From Cytophagaceae bacterium (GTDB lineage: Bacteria; Bacteroidota; Bacteroidia; Cytophagales; Spirosomataceae), in assembly GCA_027491315.1 (NCBI GenBank), contig JAIXWL010000001.1, positions 124,001-188,000 of the forward strand: DNA of 64,000 nucleotides, in the 5' to 3' direction. Position 1 is the first letter of the stretch. Every line of letters starts with the position of its first letter. The position numbers were made by a program, and so were the translations under genes. Positions 35,666 to 44,600 of this stretch are shown one piece after another. The notes beneath the pieces were generated by a model. That model made no database searches. It was not told the origin of the DNA and saw only the letters and a program-made list of their open reading frames with translations.

Positions 35666-36564
35666 TAATGCATGGGTTTTAAATAATGAGGAACACGGTT
35701 TGGATAATCCGTAATGACGGCATCCACTCCCATCTCGGATAATTTGGCAATGGAGTCCGGATCATTGGCTGTCCAGGGTACTACTTTCATGCCATTTTTA
35801 TGACAAAAAATAACCCATTCAGCACTAAGTGATTGGTAATTAGGGCTATAAATTGCTGGGGTAAATCCCAAATCTTTTAGGGTATTTTCCGGACTTTTTC
35901 TGGATACCAATGCGGAAAGCAAAATCAGCATGGGATACTTTCCCGCTTTCATCGATTTATCCCAAAATTTTAAGACCTGAAAATCAAAGCTTTGTAAGAT
36001 GACAAATTGGGGGTTTACTTGCTGACTAATTACCTCCCAAACTTTATCTGAAAACTCCTCTACCGTCTTGGGTTGAGAAATCCCATATTCTACTTCTGCC
36101 GATTTGATTTCAATATTGTAATAAATATCCTGGTGATATTTTTTGCGGTAAGCCTCTCCCAATGCCAAGACTTCTGACAAAAGTGGTTTATGGGCCGCCA
36201 TAGGCTTTTGTTCGGGGAATTGACTATTTCCTCTTTTACCCGTATCAAATTTTTTTATCTCACTGTATGGCATCTGATAAAGATTGAACAACTTCTCTTC
36301 TTCCTTTAAAACCGCTTGTCCATCTGGCTTGGAACTATAAATGGAATTCATATAGGGTTCATGTGATACAACTACCTGTCCGTCTGCAGAGATGCATACA
36401 TCCATCTCCAATACTTGAACTCCCGCCTGAAGTGCGCTTTCAAAAGCAGGTAAGGTATTTTCTGGATACAGGCCCCTAAAACCCCGATGGCCTTGGATAA
36501 AAGGCATTTGTGCCATAGCTAGGAAATTTAACAAGCATAAAAAACTAAATACTCCTTTGTTCAT
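35665..36564 (-). CDS. secreted glycerophosphodiester phosphodiesterase
   Basis: The 299-residue protein has a short signal peptide (ending near AMAQ) and a GDPD TIM-barrel with catalytic residues H26-R27 in GHRGFRG, E35 in ENT, E53 and D55 in LEMDV and H68 in SHEP. It hydrolyses glycerophosphodiesters to glycerol 3-phosphate and an alcohol in the periplasm. It overlaps the DUF4296 gene by 4 nt (ATGA) and the GH3 gene by 1 nt, so the three form a tightly coupled group. Confidence 0.93.
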   Translation of the reverse strand: MNKGVFSFLCLLNFLAMAQMPFIQGHRGFRGLYPENTLPAFESALQAGVQVLEMDVCISADGQVVVSHEPYMNSIYSSKPDGQAVLKEEEKLFNLYQMPYSEIKKFDTGKRGNSQFPEQKPMAAHKPLLSEVLALGEAYRKKYHQDIYYNIEIKSAEVEYGISQPKTVEEFSDKVWEVISQQVNPQFVILQSFDFQVLKFWDKSMKAGKYPMLILLSALVSRKSPENTLKDLGFTPAIYSPNYQSLSAEWVIFCHKNGMKVVPWTANDPDSIAKLSEMGVDAVITDYPNRVPHYLKPMH

Positions 36565-36902
36565 CGGTGGGAAGTTTCAGGCTTTTTAAATCTTTTTTCC
36601 ATGATTTGGTTTACCTTATCATACAAGCGTAGAAAATCCTTCGGCTCCTGTACATAGCGATCAAAATTATTCGCAAACTGTAAGGAATCCACTCCGTATT
36701 TTTTAAAAATAAGCTTTTCTTGATAATTGTATGCCAAAATGGATGAATCAATACTCATAAAATGCATATTAGAAACCCTCGATTCCTCAATATGTATATC
36801 CACCAATATTTCCGCTAATTTATCCTCATCAATGGGTTGAGAAGTAGAGGACTCCTTACAAGCCAAGAATCCTAGACATAGTAGGAAATAAATTTTTCTC
36901 AT
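36561..36902 (-). CDS. DUF4296 lipoprotein
   Basis: The 113-residue lipoprotein has a signal peptide and lipobox ending FLAC (C15). It then has DEDKLAEILVDIHIEESRVSNM and a helical remainder with KKYGVDSLQFANNFDRY, characteristic of the Bacteroidota DUF4296 family. Function unknown. It is the first gene of the six-gene operon running to the siroheme gene. Confidence 0.85.
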   Translation of the reverse strand: MRKIYFLLCLGFLACKESSTSQPIDEDKLAEILVDIHIEESRVSNMHFMSIDSSILAYNYQEKLIFKKYGVDSLQFANNFDRYVQEPKDFLRLYDKVNQIMEKRFKKPETSHR

Positions 36903-37002
36903 GGTTCAAATTTCCCCTTAATTTAGAAAGCTTTTATGGCTTTTCATTCGACTTGCTTAAAAAATAGGTAATTTAGCACGATTCTAAGCCCTCTTTCATT
37001 CC

Positions 37003-37875
37003 ATGGATTCGGACATTCATTCCTTTCTTTCCCATGTAGTTCAATTGGAAATTCGCATTAGAAAAGCGATTAATACCCAAATGCACGGGAATTTTTCATC
37101 CATTTTCAAAGGGTCAGGATTGGAATTTAGCGATCTGCGCCAATACCATTATGGAGATGATGTTCGGCATATAGACTGGAACACCACAGCAAAAGGTCAC
37201 GGAACATTTGTTAAATTATTCAAGGAGGAAAAAGAACAAACCGTTTTTTTCTTATTGGATGTTAGTGCCTCTCAACAAGTCGGGCGAAATTCCCAATCTA
37301 AACTAAAGACCTTAAAAGAAGTCGCAGGAGTACTTTCTTTTTCGGCCATGCAAGAAGCTAGCCACTTGGGATTTTGTGGGTTTTCAGATAAAAATGAGAA
37401 ATTCATGCCTCCCGCCATGGGTAAAAAGCATGCCTACCGGGTTATTTCCGAACTGTTTAAAATGGAAGCAGAAAGCACTGGAACCGACTTAAAAGCGGCT
37501 CTAGGTTTTACCTTACAAGTGCTTAAAAGACGTAGTTTAATTTTTGTTATATCCGATTTCATTGACGAAAATTATCAGGATTTGTTAAGGGCCATGTCCC
37601 AAATGCATGACTTGGTCGTTATTCAAATAATCGATAAACAGGAAATAAAACTGCCCTCATTGGGTATTATTCCTATTTTTGACCCAGAAAGAAAAAGGAC
37701 AACCTGGGTAAACACTAGTTCCAAATACTTTAAAAACTTACAAAAAGAGCAAGGAGCCCATCAGGCTGAAGAGCTCAAAAATTTGTGTAAACAATGGCAA
37801 GCGGATTACATCAGCATTCAAGCTGGAGAAGATTTCGTTCCCACCTTAGTAAAATTGTTTACCGTTAGAAAATAA
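37003..37875 (+). CDS. DUF58 domain protein
   Basis: The 290-residue cytosolic protein has the DUF58 signature SGLEFSDLRQYHYGDDVRHIDWN and a degenerate von Willebrand A-like fold with FFLLDVSASQ. DUF58 proteins usually sit with MoxR ATPases and Bat proteins in a stress-related, chaperone-like system of unclear mechanism. No MoxR gene is adjacent here. The stop shares TAATG with the next start. Confidence 0.9.
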   Translation: MDSDIHSFLSHVVQLEIRIRKAINTQMHGNFSSIFKGSGLEFSDLRQYHYGDDVRHIDWNTTAKGHGTFVKLFKEEKEQTVFFLLDVSASQQVGRNSQSKLKTLKEVAGVLSFSAMQEASHLGFCGFSDKNEKFMPPAMGKKHAYRVISELFKMEAESTGTDLKAALGFTLQVLKRRSLIFVISDFIDENYQDLLRAMSQMHDLVVIQIIDKQEIKLPSLGIIPIFDPERKRTTWVNTSSKYFKNLQKEQGAHQAEELKNLCKQWQADYISIQAGEDFVPTLVKLFTVRK

Positions 37876-38735
37876 TGCAGCAAAAGCCCATTCAAATCAA
37901 AGGCCAATTTTTAGAAGACTCTGTGAAAATAGGACAGCAGATTCACTATAGCCTTTCCGTTCGACATGGCAAAAACCAAGAAATCTTTTTCCCTACGGTC
38001 AACCAACATTTTGGTGCTTTTCAAGCGGTAGAAAGAACCTATTTCCCTACGCGTACTGATGCCAGCGGAAGCATAGATTCCGCCGTATATACCTTCAAAT
38101 TATTTCAAATTGAAAATGAACACAGCCTAGCTATACCTGTTTACCTTATGCAGGAGGCTGATTGTACTAAAATATACCCCTTAAAAGATCGAATTTTCCT
38201 AAAGAGACTAGTTCCCCATCCGGAAAAAATCAATTTGGACTCGCTCTACCAACATGTCCCGATAAGTCCTCTACAACCAAAAACTGATTTAAAAAATGTA
38301 GTCATCTGGGGTTTGGGCCTACTAATTTTAAGCGGTTTAATTTATTGGTTCTTAGGTAATAGCCTTAAGAGATGGTTTAAACTATATGTCTTGTGGAGAA
38401 AAAATGCTGAATTCCGTCGCGTTTATCAACGACTAATCCGGAACATCGAAAACAACCAAGTTGGACTGCAAAATTTAGAACGTGCCTTTTCGCTTTGGAA
38501 AAAATATGTAGAAAACTTAACCTTAAAACCATTCACAACTTTTACCACCAAAGAAATGGTGGATACTTTAGAAAATAAAAAATTAGCCAAAGCGCTTCAT
38601 GAATTGGATTCGGCGATTTACGGAGGAAATTTTTCTAGTAAAACCACGGATTCAGTCAATATGCTCTTAGAAATTGCTAATTCCATTTACCAAGGTGAGA
38701 GAAAAATCATTTCACAGGAAAATAAAAAGTCATGA
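37875..38735 (+). CDS. BatD-like single-span membrane protein
   Basis: The 286-residue protein has an N-terminal beta-rich region (residues 1 to about 135, with QIKGQFLEDSVKIGQQIHYSL), one membrane helix (about 143-163) and a C-terminal region of helices rich in charges. Position between DUF58 and a BatA-like gene, and this topology, suggest a short BatD-type protein. An N-terminal signal peptide is not obvious, which is odd if residues 1-135 are periplasmic. Sequence identity to BatD was not testable. It overlaps the next gene by 4 nt. Confidence 0.6.
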   Translation: MQQKPIQIKGQFLEDSVKIGQQIHYSLSVRHGKNQEIFFPTVNQHFGAFQAVERTYFPTRTDASGSIDSAVYTFKLFQIENEHSLAIPVYLMQEADCTKIYPLKDRIFLKRLVPHPEKINLDSLYQHVPISPLQPKTDLKNVVIWGLGLLILSGLIYWFLGNSLKRWFKLYVLWRKNAEFRRVYQRLIRNIENNQVGLQNLERAFSLWKKYVENLTLKPFTTFTTKEMVDTLENKKLAKALHELDSAIYGGNFSSKTTDSVNMLLEIANSIYQGERKIISQENKKS

Positions 38736-39724
38736 AATTTCAGCTATACTTTTCTTGGCAACAATTTCTCTCTTTGTTTTCATACCATTGGGAACATGAA
38801 GTATTTCTATTTCTACTTCCTTTGCCCCTCCTCATATTTTTAATCCGGTATTTATTAAATAGAAAAAATCAGGCACGAATTACCCTCTCCTTTACTAAAC
38901 CATTAGTTCAAAACCGTCTAATAAGACTCATTAGCTTTATTCCTGATGTCATTCAAATCCTGCTATTAACCAGTATTATTTTGACATTGGCTGGACCTTA
39001 TAAAATCAATCCAAAAAGAAAAATACAACCAGATGGCATTGATATGGCCTTAGCCATTGATATTTCATCTTCCATGCTGAACCGAGATGTTAGCCCATCC
39101 CGTTTGGTCATTGCGAAGCAAGTGGCAACTAGTTTTGTCAAACAAAGAAAAAATGATTTTATCTCCATTGTAGCTTTTGCAGGAGCCCCGTATTTAGCCA
39201 GTCCCATCACCAACGATTCTATTTACCTGCAAAAGGCGCTACTGGGGCTAGATTCCAAACTAATTAAAGAGGAGGGCACAGCCTTAGGCGATGCCCTTGG
39301 AATGTGTATCAATCAAATTAGAGATTCCCCCAATCCTAAAAAAATCAGTATTTTAATTAGTGATGGAAACAATACAGCAGGAAACCTAGATCCATTAACA
39401 TCAACAGAACTGGCCAAAACCTTTGGTATTAAAGTATATACCATCGCCGTGGGTAGCTTAAAACCTTCCATGGACCCGGTAGATGAAAGCACTTTGAGAC
39501 TAATTGCTGAAAAAAGCAAAGGTAAGTTTTACCGTGCTACAGACCAGAAAAGCTTGAATGCTATCTTTGAAGAAATCAATCAAATGGAGGCCTCCAAAGT
39601 GAAAGAAATTTATTGGGAAGAACATCAGGATCAAAGTAAATTCTTCTTTGATTTTGCCTTTATCCTTTTCTTCCTAGGCCTGTTCATCAAATTAAGTCCC
39701 ATCAGTAACATTTTAGAAGATTAA
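38732..39724 (+). CDS. BatA-like von Willebrand factor A membrane protein
   Basis: The 330-residue protein has two membrane helices near the N-terminus (about 24-42 and 70-87), a VWA domain with an intact metal site DISSS (D110, S112, S114), and a final helix (about 306-325). This is the BatA layout, with the VWA domain expected on the periplasmic side. It belongs to the DUF58-BatD-BatA operon, which may monitor or fold envelope proteins (inference from family context). Confidence 0.88.
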   Translation: MKFQLYFSWQQFLSLFSYHWEHEVFLFLLPLPLLIFLIRYLLNRKNQARITLSFTKPLVQNRLIRLISFIPDVIQILLLTSIILTLAGPYKINPKRKIQPDGIDMALAIDISSSMLNRDVSPSRLVIAKQVATSFVKQRKNDFISIVAFAGAPYLASPITNDSIYLQKALLGLDSKLIKEEGTALGDALGMCINQIRDSPNPKKISILISDGNNTAGNLDPLTSTELAKTFGIKVYTIAVGSLKPSMDPVDESTLRLIAEKSKGKFYRATDQKSLNAIFEEINQMEASKVKEIYWEEHQDQSKFFFDFAFILFFLGLFIKLSPISNILED

Positions 39725-39725
39725 T

Positions 39726-40532
39726 ATGGTTCTTTTCCCAAATGCCAAAATCAATATCGGGCTATACATTACTTCCAAAAGACCCGATGGCTTTCATGAA
39801 TTGGAAACCGGCTTCTTTCATGTGCCCTGGACAGACGTATTAGAAATTACTCCCAGTCAACAGTTTGAATTTTCATCCTCAGGATTAGCCATTTCAGGTG
39901 AAATGCAAAATAATTTGTGTTTTAGAGCCTATCAAGCATTATCAAAGGATTTCAGTTTAGCTCCTGTACATATTCACCTACATAAAATCATTCCCATGGG
40001 TGCCGGATTGGGTGGCGGTTCATCCGATGCCGCCTTCACCTTAATGGGCTTAAGAGATATATTTGAACTGCCTCTTAGCAATGATCAATTAGTTCCTTAT
40101 GCTCAACAACTTGGAAGTGATTGTGCCTTTTTTCTAAACCAGCAGGCTCAAATAGGCAAAGGAAAAGGGGATGAATTGAGTCCCTTAACTTGTTCTTTGA
40201 AGGGGCTACATGCTGTGCTTATCTATCCCAATTTTGGGATTTCAACTCAAGAAGCTTATTCACAAGTGAAGCCCAAAGCACCCACCTATGATTTGGCTGA
40301 ATCTATCCTTCTACCTGTTGAACAATGGAAAGATTATATTTCCAATGATTTTGAGCTAAGTTTATTTCCTAAATATCCTATCCTAGCAGAAATCAAACAA
40401 GATTTATACAATCACGGGGCTATATATGCCGCCATGAGCGGTTCTGGATCAACCCTGTTTGGATTATTTAAAAAAGAAGTCGACCTAAATCAATGGGCCG
40501 ACTCCACCTGTTTCCAAGGAATTATTTCTTAA
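39726..40532 (+). CDS. ispE: 4-diphosphocytidyl-2-C-methyl-D-erythritol kinase
   Basis: The 268-residue GHMP kinase phosphorylates CDP-methylerythritol in the non-mevalonate isoprenoid pathway. Motifs are FPNAKINIGLYITSKRPDGFHE, the ATP loop PMGAGLGGGSSDAA and the C-terminal AAMSGSGSTLFGLF. It starts 1 nt after the BatA-like stop, so it may be cotranscribed. The 3' end overlaps the convergent adaptor gene by 4 nt. Confidence 0.95.
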   Translation: MVLFPNAKINIGLYITSKRPDGFHELETGFFHVPWTDVLEITPSQQFEFSSSGLAISGEMQNNLCFRAYQALSKDFSLAPVHIHLHKIIPMGAGLGGGSSDAAFTLMGLRDIFELPLSNDQLVPYAQQLGSDCAFFLNQQAQIGKGKGDELSPLTCSLKGLHAVLIYPNFGISTQEAYSQVKPKAPTYDLAESILLPVEQWKDYISNDFELSLFPKYPILAEIKQDLYNHGAIYAAMSGSGSTLFGLFKKEVDLNQWADSTCFQGIIS

Positions 40533-41659
40533 TCCTTGGCAAAAATAGCTTCCAAAGCCGAAGCTCCACTTATAACAACCTTACCTGCTGGTAAAGCTTT
40601 TATTGGTTGAACACCCACATATTCCTCATTGGAACTAATCACCTTCACGGGAACTTGTTCCATGGCTCCCTGTGGATTTTCCACATAGATAAATCCACCT
40701 TTTCCTACTCGTGCTAGACCCGCTTGAGGAATGGTTTTCATTTTTTGATTCCCTACCAAAATCTTGGCATTGATAAACTGGCCAACTGTAAATCGTACTT
40801 CGTCTGCCTCATTGCTAAAATGACCATGTACCGACGTAGTACGGGTGCTTAGATCCACTTGTTTGCCAATTAAAAATATCTTGCCTTGACCCTCTAAACC
40901 TTCGGCTTCAAACTGTATGGTTTGACCTAATTTTAAACTGCTCAAATCCCTCTCAAAGACCTTCAATTCCACATGTTTATGGGCGATGCCCACCAATTTT
41001 ACTAATTCGTCGGTTGGTTGAACATACTTCCCAATAGACATAAACACATCTACCACATAGCCATCAATGGGGGCCTTGACTTGTAAGAAGGAAGAAATAT
41101 TGCCTTTGGCCAAAGATTTCAAGTCACAGCCCAAAATTTCTAATTTCAAACCTAATGATTTAACCTGAGCTTGAATATTGGAAAAATCGGCCTCCGCCAT
41201 TTGAAGTTTCTTTTTGGAGCCTACCTCTTCGGTATTCAATACTTGTTGACGTGATTTCTCCGAAGTCAAATAAGTCAATTGACTCAAGGCTTGAATGTAT
41301 TCTTGCTGCATTTGAATATAATCCAAACTCGTAATCGTTGCCAAGACCTGTCCCTTGCGAACTTGTTTACCGGGTAATAATTCAAAAGTAGATTTTACAT
41401 ATCCAGCAATGGGTAAGGATATAGAAGCAGATGAAATAGGAGGTACATCGACCAAACCGGTACATGATACTTCGGAAGCCATTTCCTTTTCTTCCAATTC
41501 CCCTAACACAATTCCTGCATTTTGCTTTTGCTCAGCAGTTAATTTAATGATTGAAACGGCACTTTCCGCTTCTGTTGTAGCTGCTTCTTTATTACCACAA
41601 GCAAACATGCCTAAAATAAAAAGAAGGGTTATACATGTATTTATGATGCGCTTATTCAT
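40529..41659 (-). CDS. periplasmic adaptor of heavy-metal RND efflux (CusB/CzcB type)
   Basis: The 376-residue lipoprotein has a lipobox ending MFAC (C21), a biotinyl-lipoyl-like segment (SLPIAGYVKSTFELLPGKQVRKGQVLATI), a helical hairpin (about 115-170) and beta-barrel and membrane-proximal domains. It links the inner-membrane pump to the outer-membrane channel. It overlaps the 3' end of the pump gene by 8 nt, so both are made together. Confidence 0.92.
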   Translation of the reverse strand: MNKRIINTCITLLFILGMFACGNKEAATTEAESAVSIIKLTAEQKQNAGIVLGELEEKEMASEVSCTGLVDVPPISSASISLPIAGYVKSTFELLPGKQVRKGQVLATITSLDYIQMQQEYIQALSQLTYLTSEKSRQQVLNTEEVGSKKKLQMAEADFSNIQAQVKSLGLKLEILGCDLKSLAKGNISSFLQVKAPIDGYVVDVFMSIGKYVQPTDELVKLVGIAHKHVELKVFERDLSSLKLGQTIQFEAEGLEGQGKIFLIGKQVDLSTRTTSVHGHFSNEADEVRFTVGQFINAKILVGNQKMKTIPQAGLARVGKGGFIYVENPQGAMEQVPVKVISSNEEYVGVQPIKALPAGKVVISGASALEAIFAKD

Positions 41660-44600
41660 TTCCTAAAATAGTTTCAATTTGAATGATGTTTTGATTATAC
41701 GCCAAAACTTCTTGTAAATATTGTTCTCTAATTTGCCATGCTTGTTGGGTATTTTGAAGCATTTCAACATACTCAATTTCCCCTTGTTGGTAACTTTTCA
41801 AAGCCGTTTGAACTAACCATTCTGCCTGTGGAAGGGCAGTTTGTTGGTAGTATTTCAACGAATTTCCAAACTTGCCTAAGGAGATTTGAGCATTTTGCAA
41901 ATCCGTACTTATCTGACTCATTACCTGGTCCTTTTGACTCACAAAAACCTGTTCTTGTTTTTGGGAGGCTGAAATACGTGCTTTTTGACCTTTGGCAAAT
42001 ATGGGTAAGGCTAAACCAGCTTGAACAAAATTCTGCCCGCCATAATTTTCAATACTTTGAGACGTGGCTCCCACACGAATATCAGGTTTCAATTTATTAC
42101 GCTCCACCTCTGTCTGAAGTTGGGCATGAACCACTTGTTCCTCCAGTAATTGTAGCGTCGGATTTTTTGATAAATCCACTGGAATAAGAGGCGCTTGCAT
42201 GGTCAAAGCATTGGAACTTTGAATCTCAAATGGCTCTTTTCTGTTCATCCAATAGGCCAAATTTTGATAATTCGTCTGAATATCTGCCTGCAAAGAGAGT
42301 TGTTTCTGTTGGAATTCTCTTAAACGCGCCTCAGCAGCTACCATTTCTAAACGATTAGTTTCCCCTTGTTTAAAGCGTAAACTGGCTGCCTTCAGCATTT
42401 GTGTATAGATACTATCTTGTTGATGTAGATATTCCAAATGCTTTTGTTGAATCAATAATTGGTAGTAATACCATTTGACACTTGAAAGAACCAAAATTTG
42501 GGTAATCTTCTGCCTCTTTTCTGCCAACATTTTTTGAGATGTAAGCGCCTTTACTTGTGCTCTTAGCAAGGTAGGCCAAGGAATACTTTGAGAAGCAAGG
42601 ATCGTATAATCCTGACTGAAATACGTTTGAGTTTTACCATATTGAAAATCTATCGTTCCCTTAGGTAACTCTCTCCCGGATTGAATTAAAGCCTCCGCAC
42701 TTTGAATTTCCAAATTCCCCGTGTTTAACAAGGCATTATGTTGCATAGCCTCTTGCATGCAGCTCGACAAGTTTAAACTAGGTTTGGGAGCTTGTCCGAA
42801 ACTTGAAAAACTCATCATAAGGCCCGCTAAAATCACCAAGACAATCATGGGTTGCGACTTCAACTTATTTTCTTTTCTGGTCATGACTAAGGAATAAACC
42901 ACCGGAATTACTACCAAAGTAAGGAAAGTGGCTGTGATCAAACCTCCAATCACCACGGTTGCGAGTGGCCGCTGAACCTCAGCTCCAGGAGATTGACTCA
43001 AAGCCATCGGAAGAAAACCTAAAGATGCTACAGAAGCGGTCATAATCACCGGACGGAAACGTAATTCCAAGCCCTTTTTAAGCCGTTCAGCCACGGAATA
43101 ACCCTCCGTTGCCAATTGTTTGAAAAAGGATAACAGCACTATCCCATTTAAAACAGCTACCCCAAATAGGGCTATGAAACCAATCCCCGCAGAAACGGAA
43201 AAGGGCATTCCTCTTAGATACAAGGCCCAAATTCCACCTATGGCTGAAAGAGGAATAGCTAAATAGATAATGGCTGCCTCCAGCATGGAATTAAACGTGA
43301 AAAACAAAAGAGCAAAAATCAGAGCCAAAGCCAAAGGTACTACCAAGGAAAGCCGGGCTTTTGCTGCTTGTAAGTTTTCAAATGTCCCACCATACTTCAC
43401 ATAGTAACCAGCAGGTAAAGTGATTTTATTCTTCATCACCTTTTCTATGTCTGTTACCACACTTTGTACGTCTCTATTTCTAACATTAATACCAATGGTA
43501 ATTCGGCGATTGGTATTGTCTCTTGATATTTCTACAGGAGCATTTTGATAATCCACGGTGGCTACTTCTTCCAAAGGAATTTGGGATCCATTTGGCAAAT
43601 CTAAATAAAGCTCTTTCAAATTTTGTATGTCGGCCCGATGGGCAGAATCCATACGAACCACAAGGTCGTATCGTTTTTCTCCCTCCATCACCAAACCTGC
43701 CGCTTCTCCAGCAAAAGTCATCTTGACCCGACGATTTACATCTTGTATGCGTAAACCATATTGAGCCATTTTTGCTCGGTTATAGTGAACCACTAATTGA
43801 GGGACACCATCTATTTGTTGAACCTTGATATCACCTACACCTTCAATTTTACGAATATAGCGAGCTGCCTCCGTTGCTTTCTCGAATAGAATTTCCAAAT
43901 CCTCTCCGAAAATTTTAATGGCCACGTCAGACTTTACTCCAGCAATTAACTCATTAAAACGCATTTGAATGGGTTGTGTGAATTCAAAGTTGACCTCAGG
44001 AAAAGCATCCAACTCACGATCCATTTTCTCTTCTAGCTCTTCCATGGTCTTAGCTTTTTTCCAAACGCTGGGTTCATTTAAAATGATGATTAAATCACAA
44101 GCATTAATACCCATGGGATCTGTCGGAATTTCAGAGGCTCCAATCCTGGAAACCACTTGTTTAATTTCATCTGGAAATTTTTTGAGCAATAAAGCCTGCG
44201 CATTATTATTTACTTCAATACTTTGGGACAAAGAAGCGTTGGTAGGTAGAATGGTTTCCACAGCAAAATCTCCCTCATTCAGTTCTGGAATAAATTCGCC
44301 CCCTAAACTTGTAAATAGACCTATACTCGATAAAAAGAGCAGCAAGGAGGCAATAACTACTTTCTTTCGATTACTTAAGGCCCAATTGACCATAGGACTA
44401 TACTTCCCATATAAAAAGTTCATGATTTTGTCGGCCCAAGTAACATGATGACTCACCTTTTTGCTCAAAAACAAAGAAGACATCATGGGCACGTAGGTTA
44501 AAGAAAGAATCAAAGCCCCAAAAATGGCAAAGGAAACCGTTTGTGCCATTGGTCTAAACATCTTTCCCTCAATACCCCCCAAAGCCATGATGGGTAAATA

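Noticed and set aside
41738-42187. Plus-strand frame of 149 residues opposite the channel domain of the pump fusion
   Set aside because: It lies fully within a clear coding frame on the minus strand and has no family resemblance, promoter or start signal.
42790-42900. A frameshift or missed stop between pump and channel domains
   Set aside because: The frame is continuous, and the joining segment reads as a sensible basic-hydrophobic signal-like sequence, so a real fusion is more likely.
43969-44448. Plus-strand frame of 159 residues opposite the pump
   Set aside because: Serine-rich antisense frame of a conserved RND gene, with no independent evidence.
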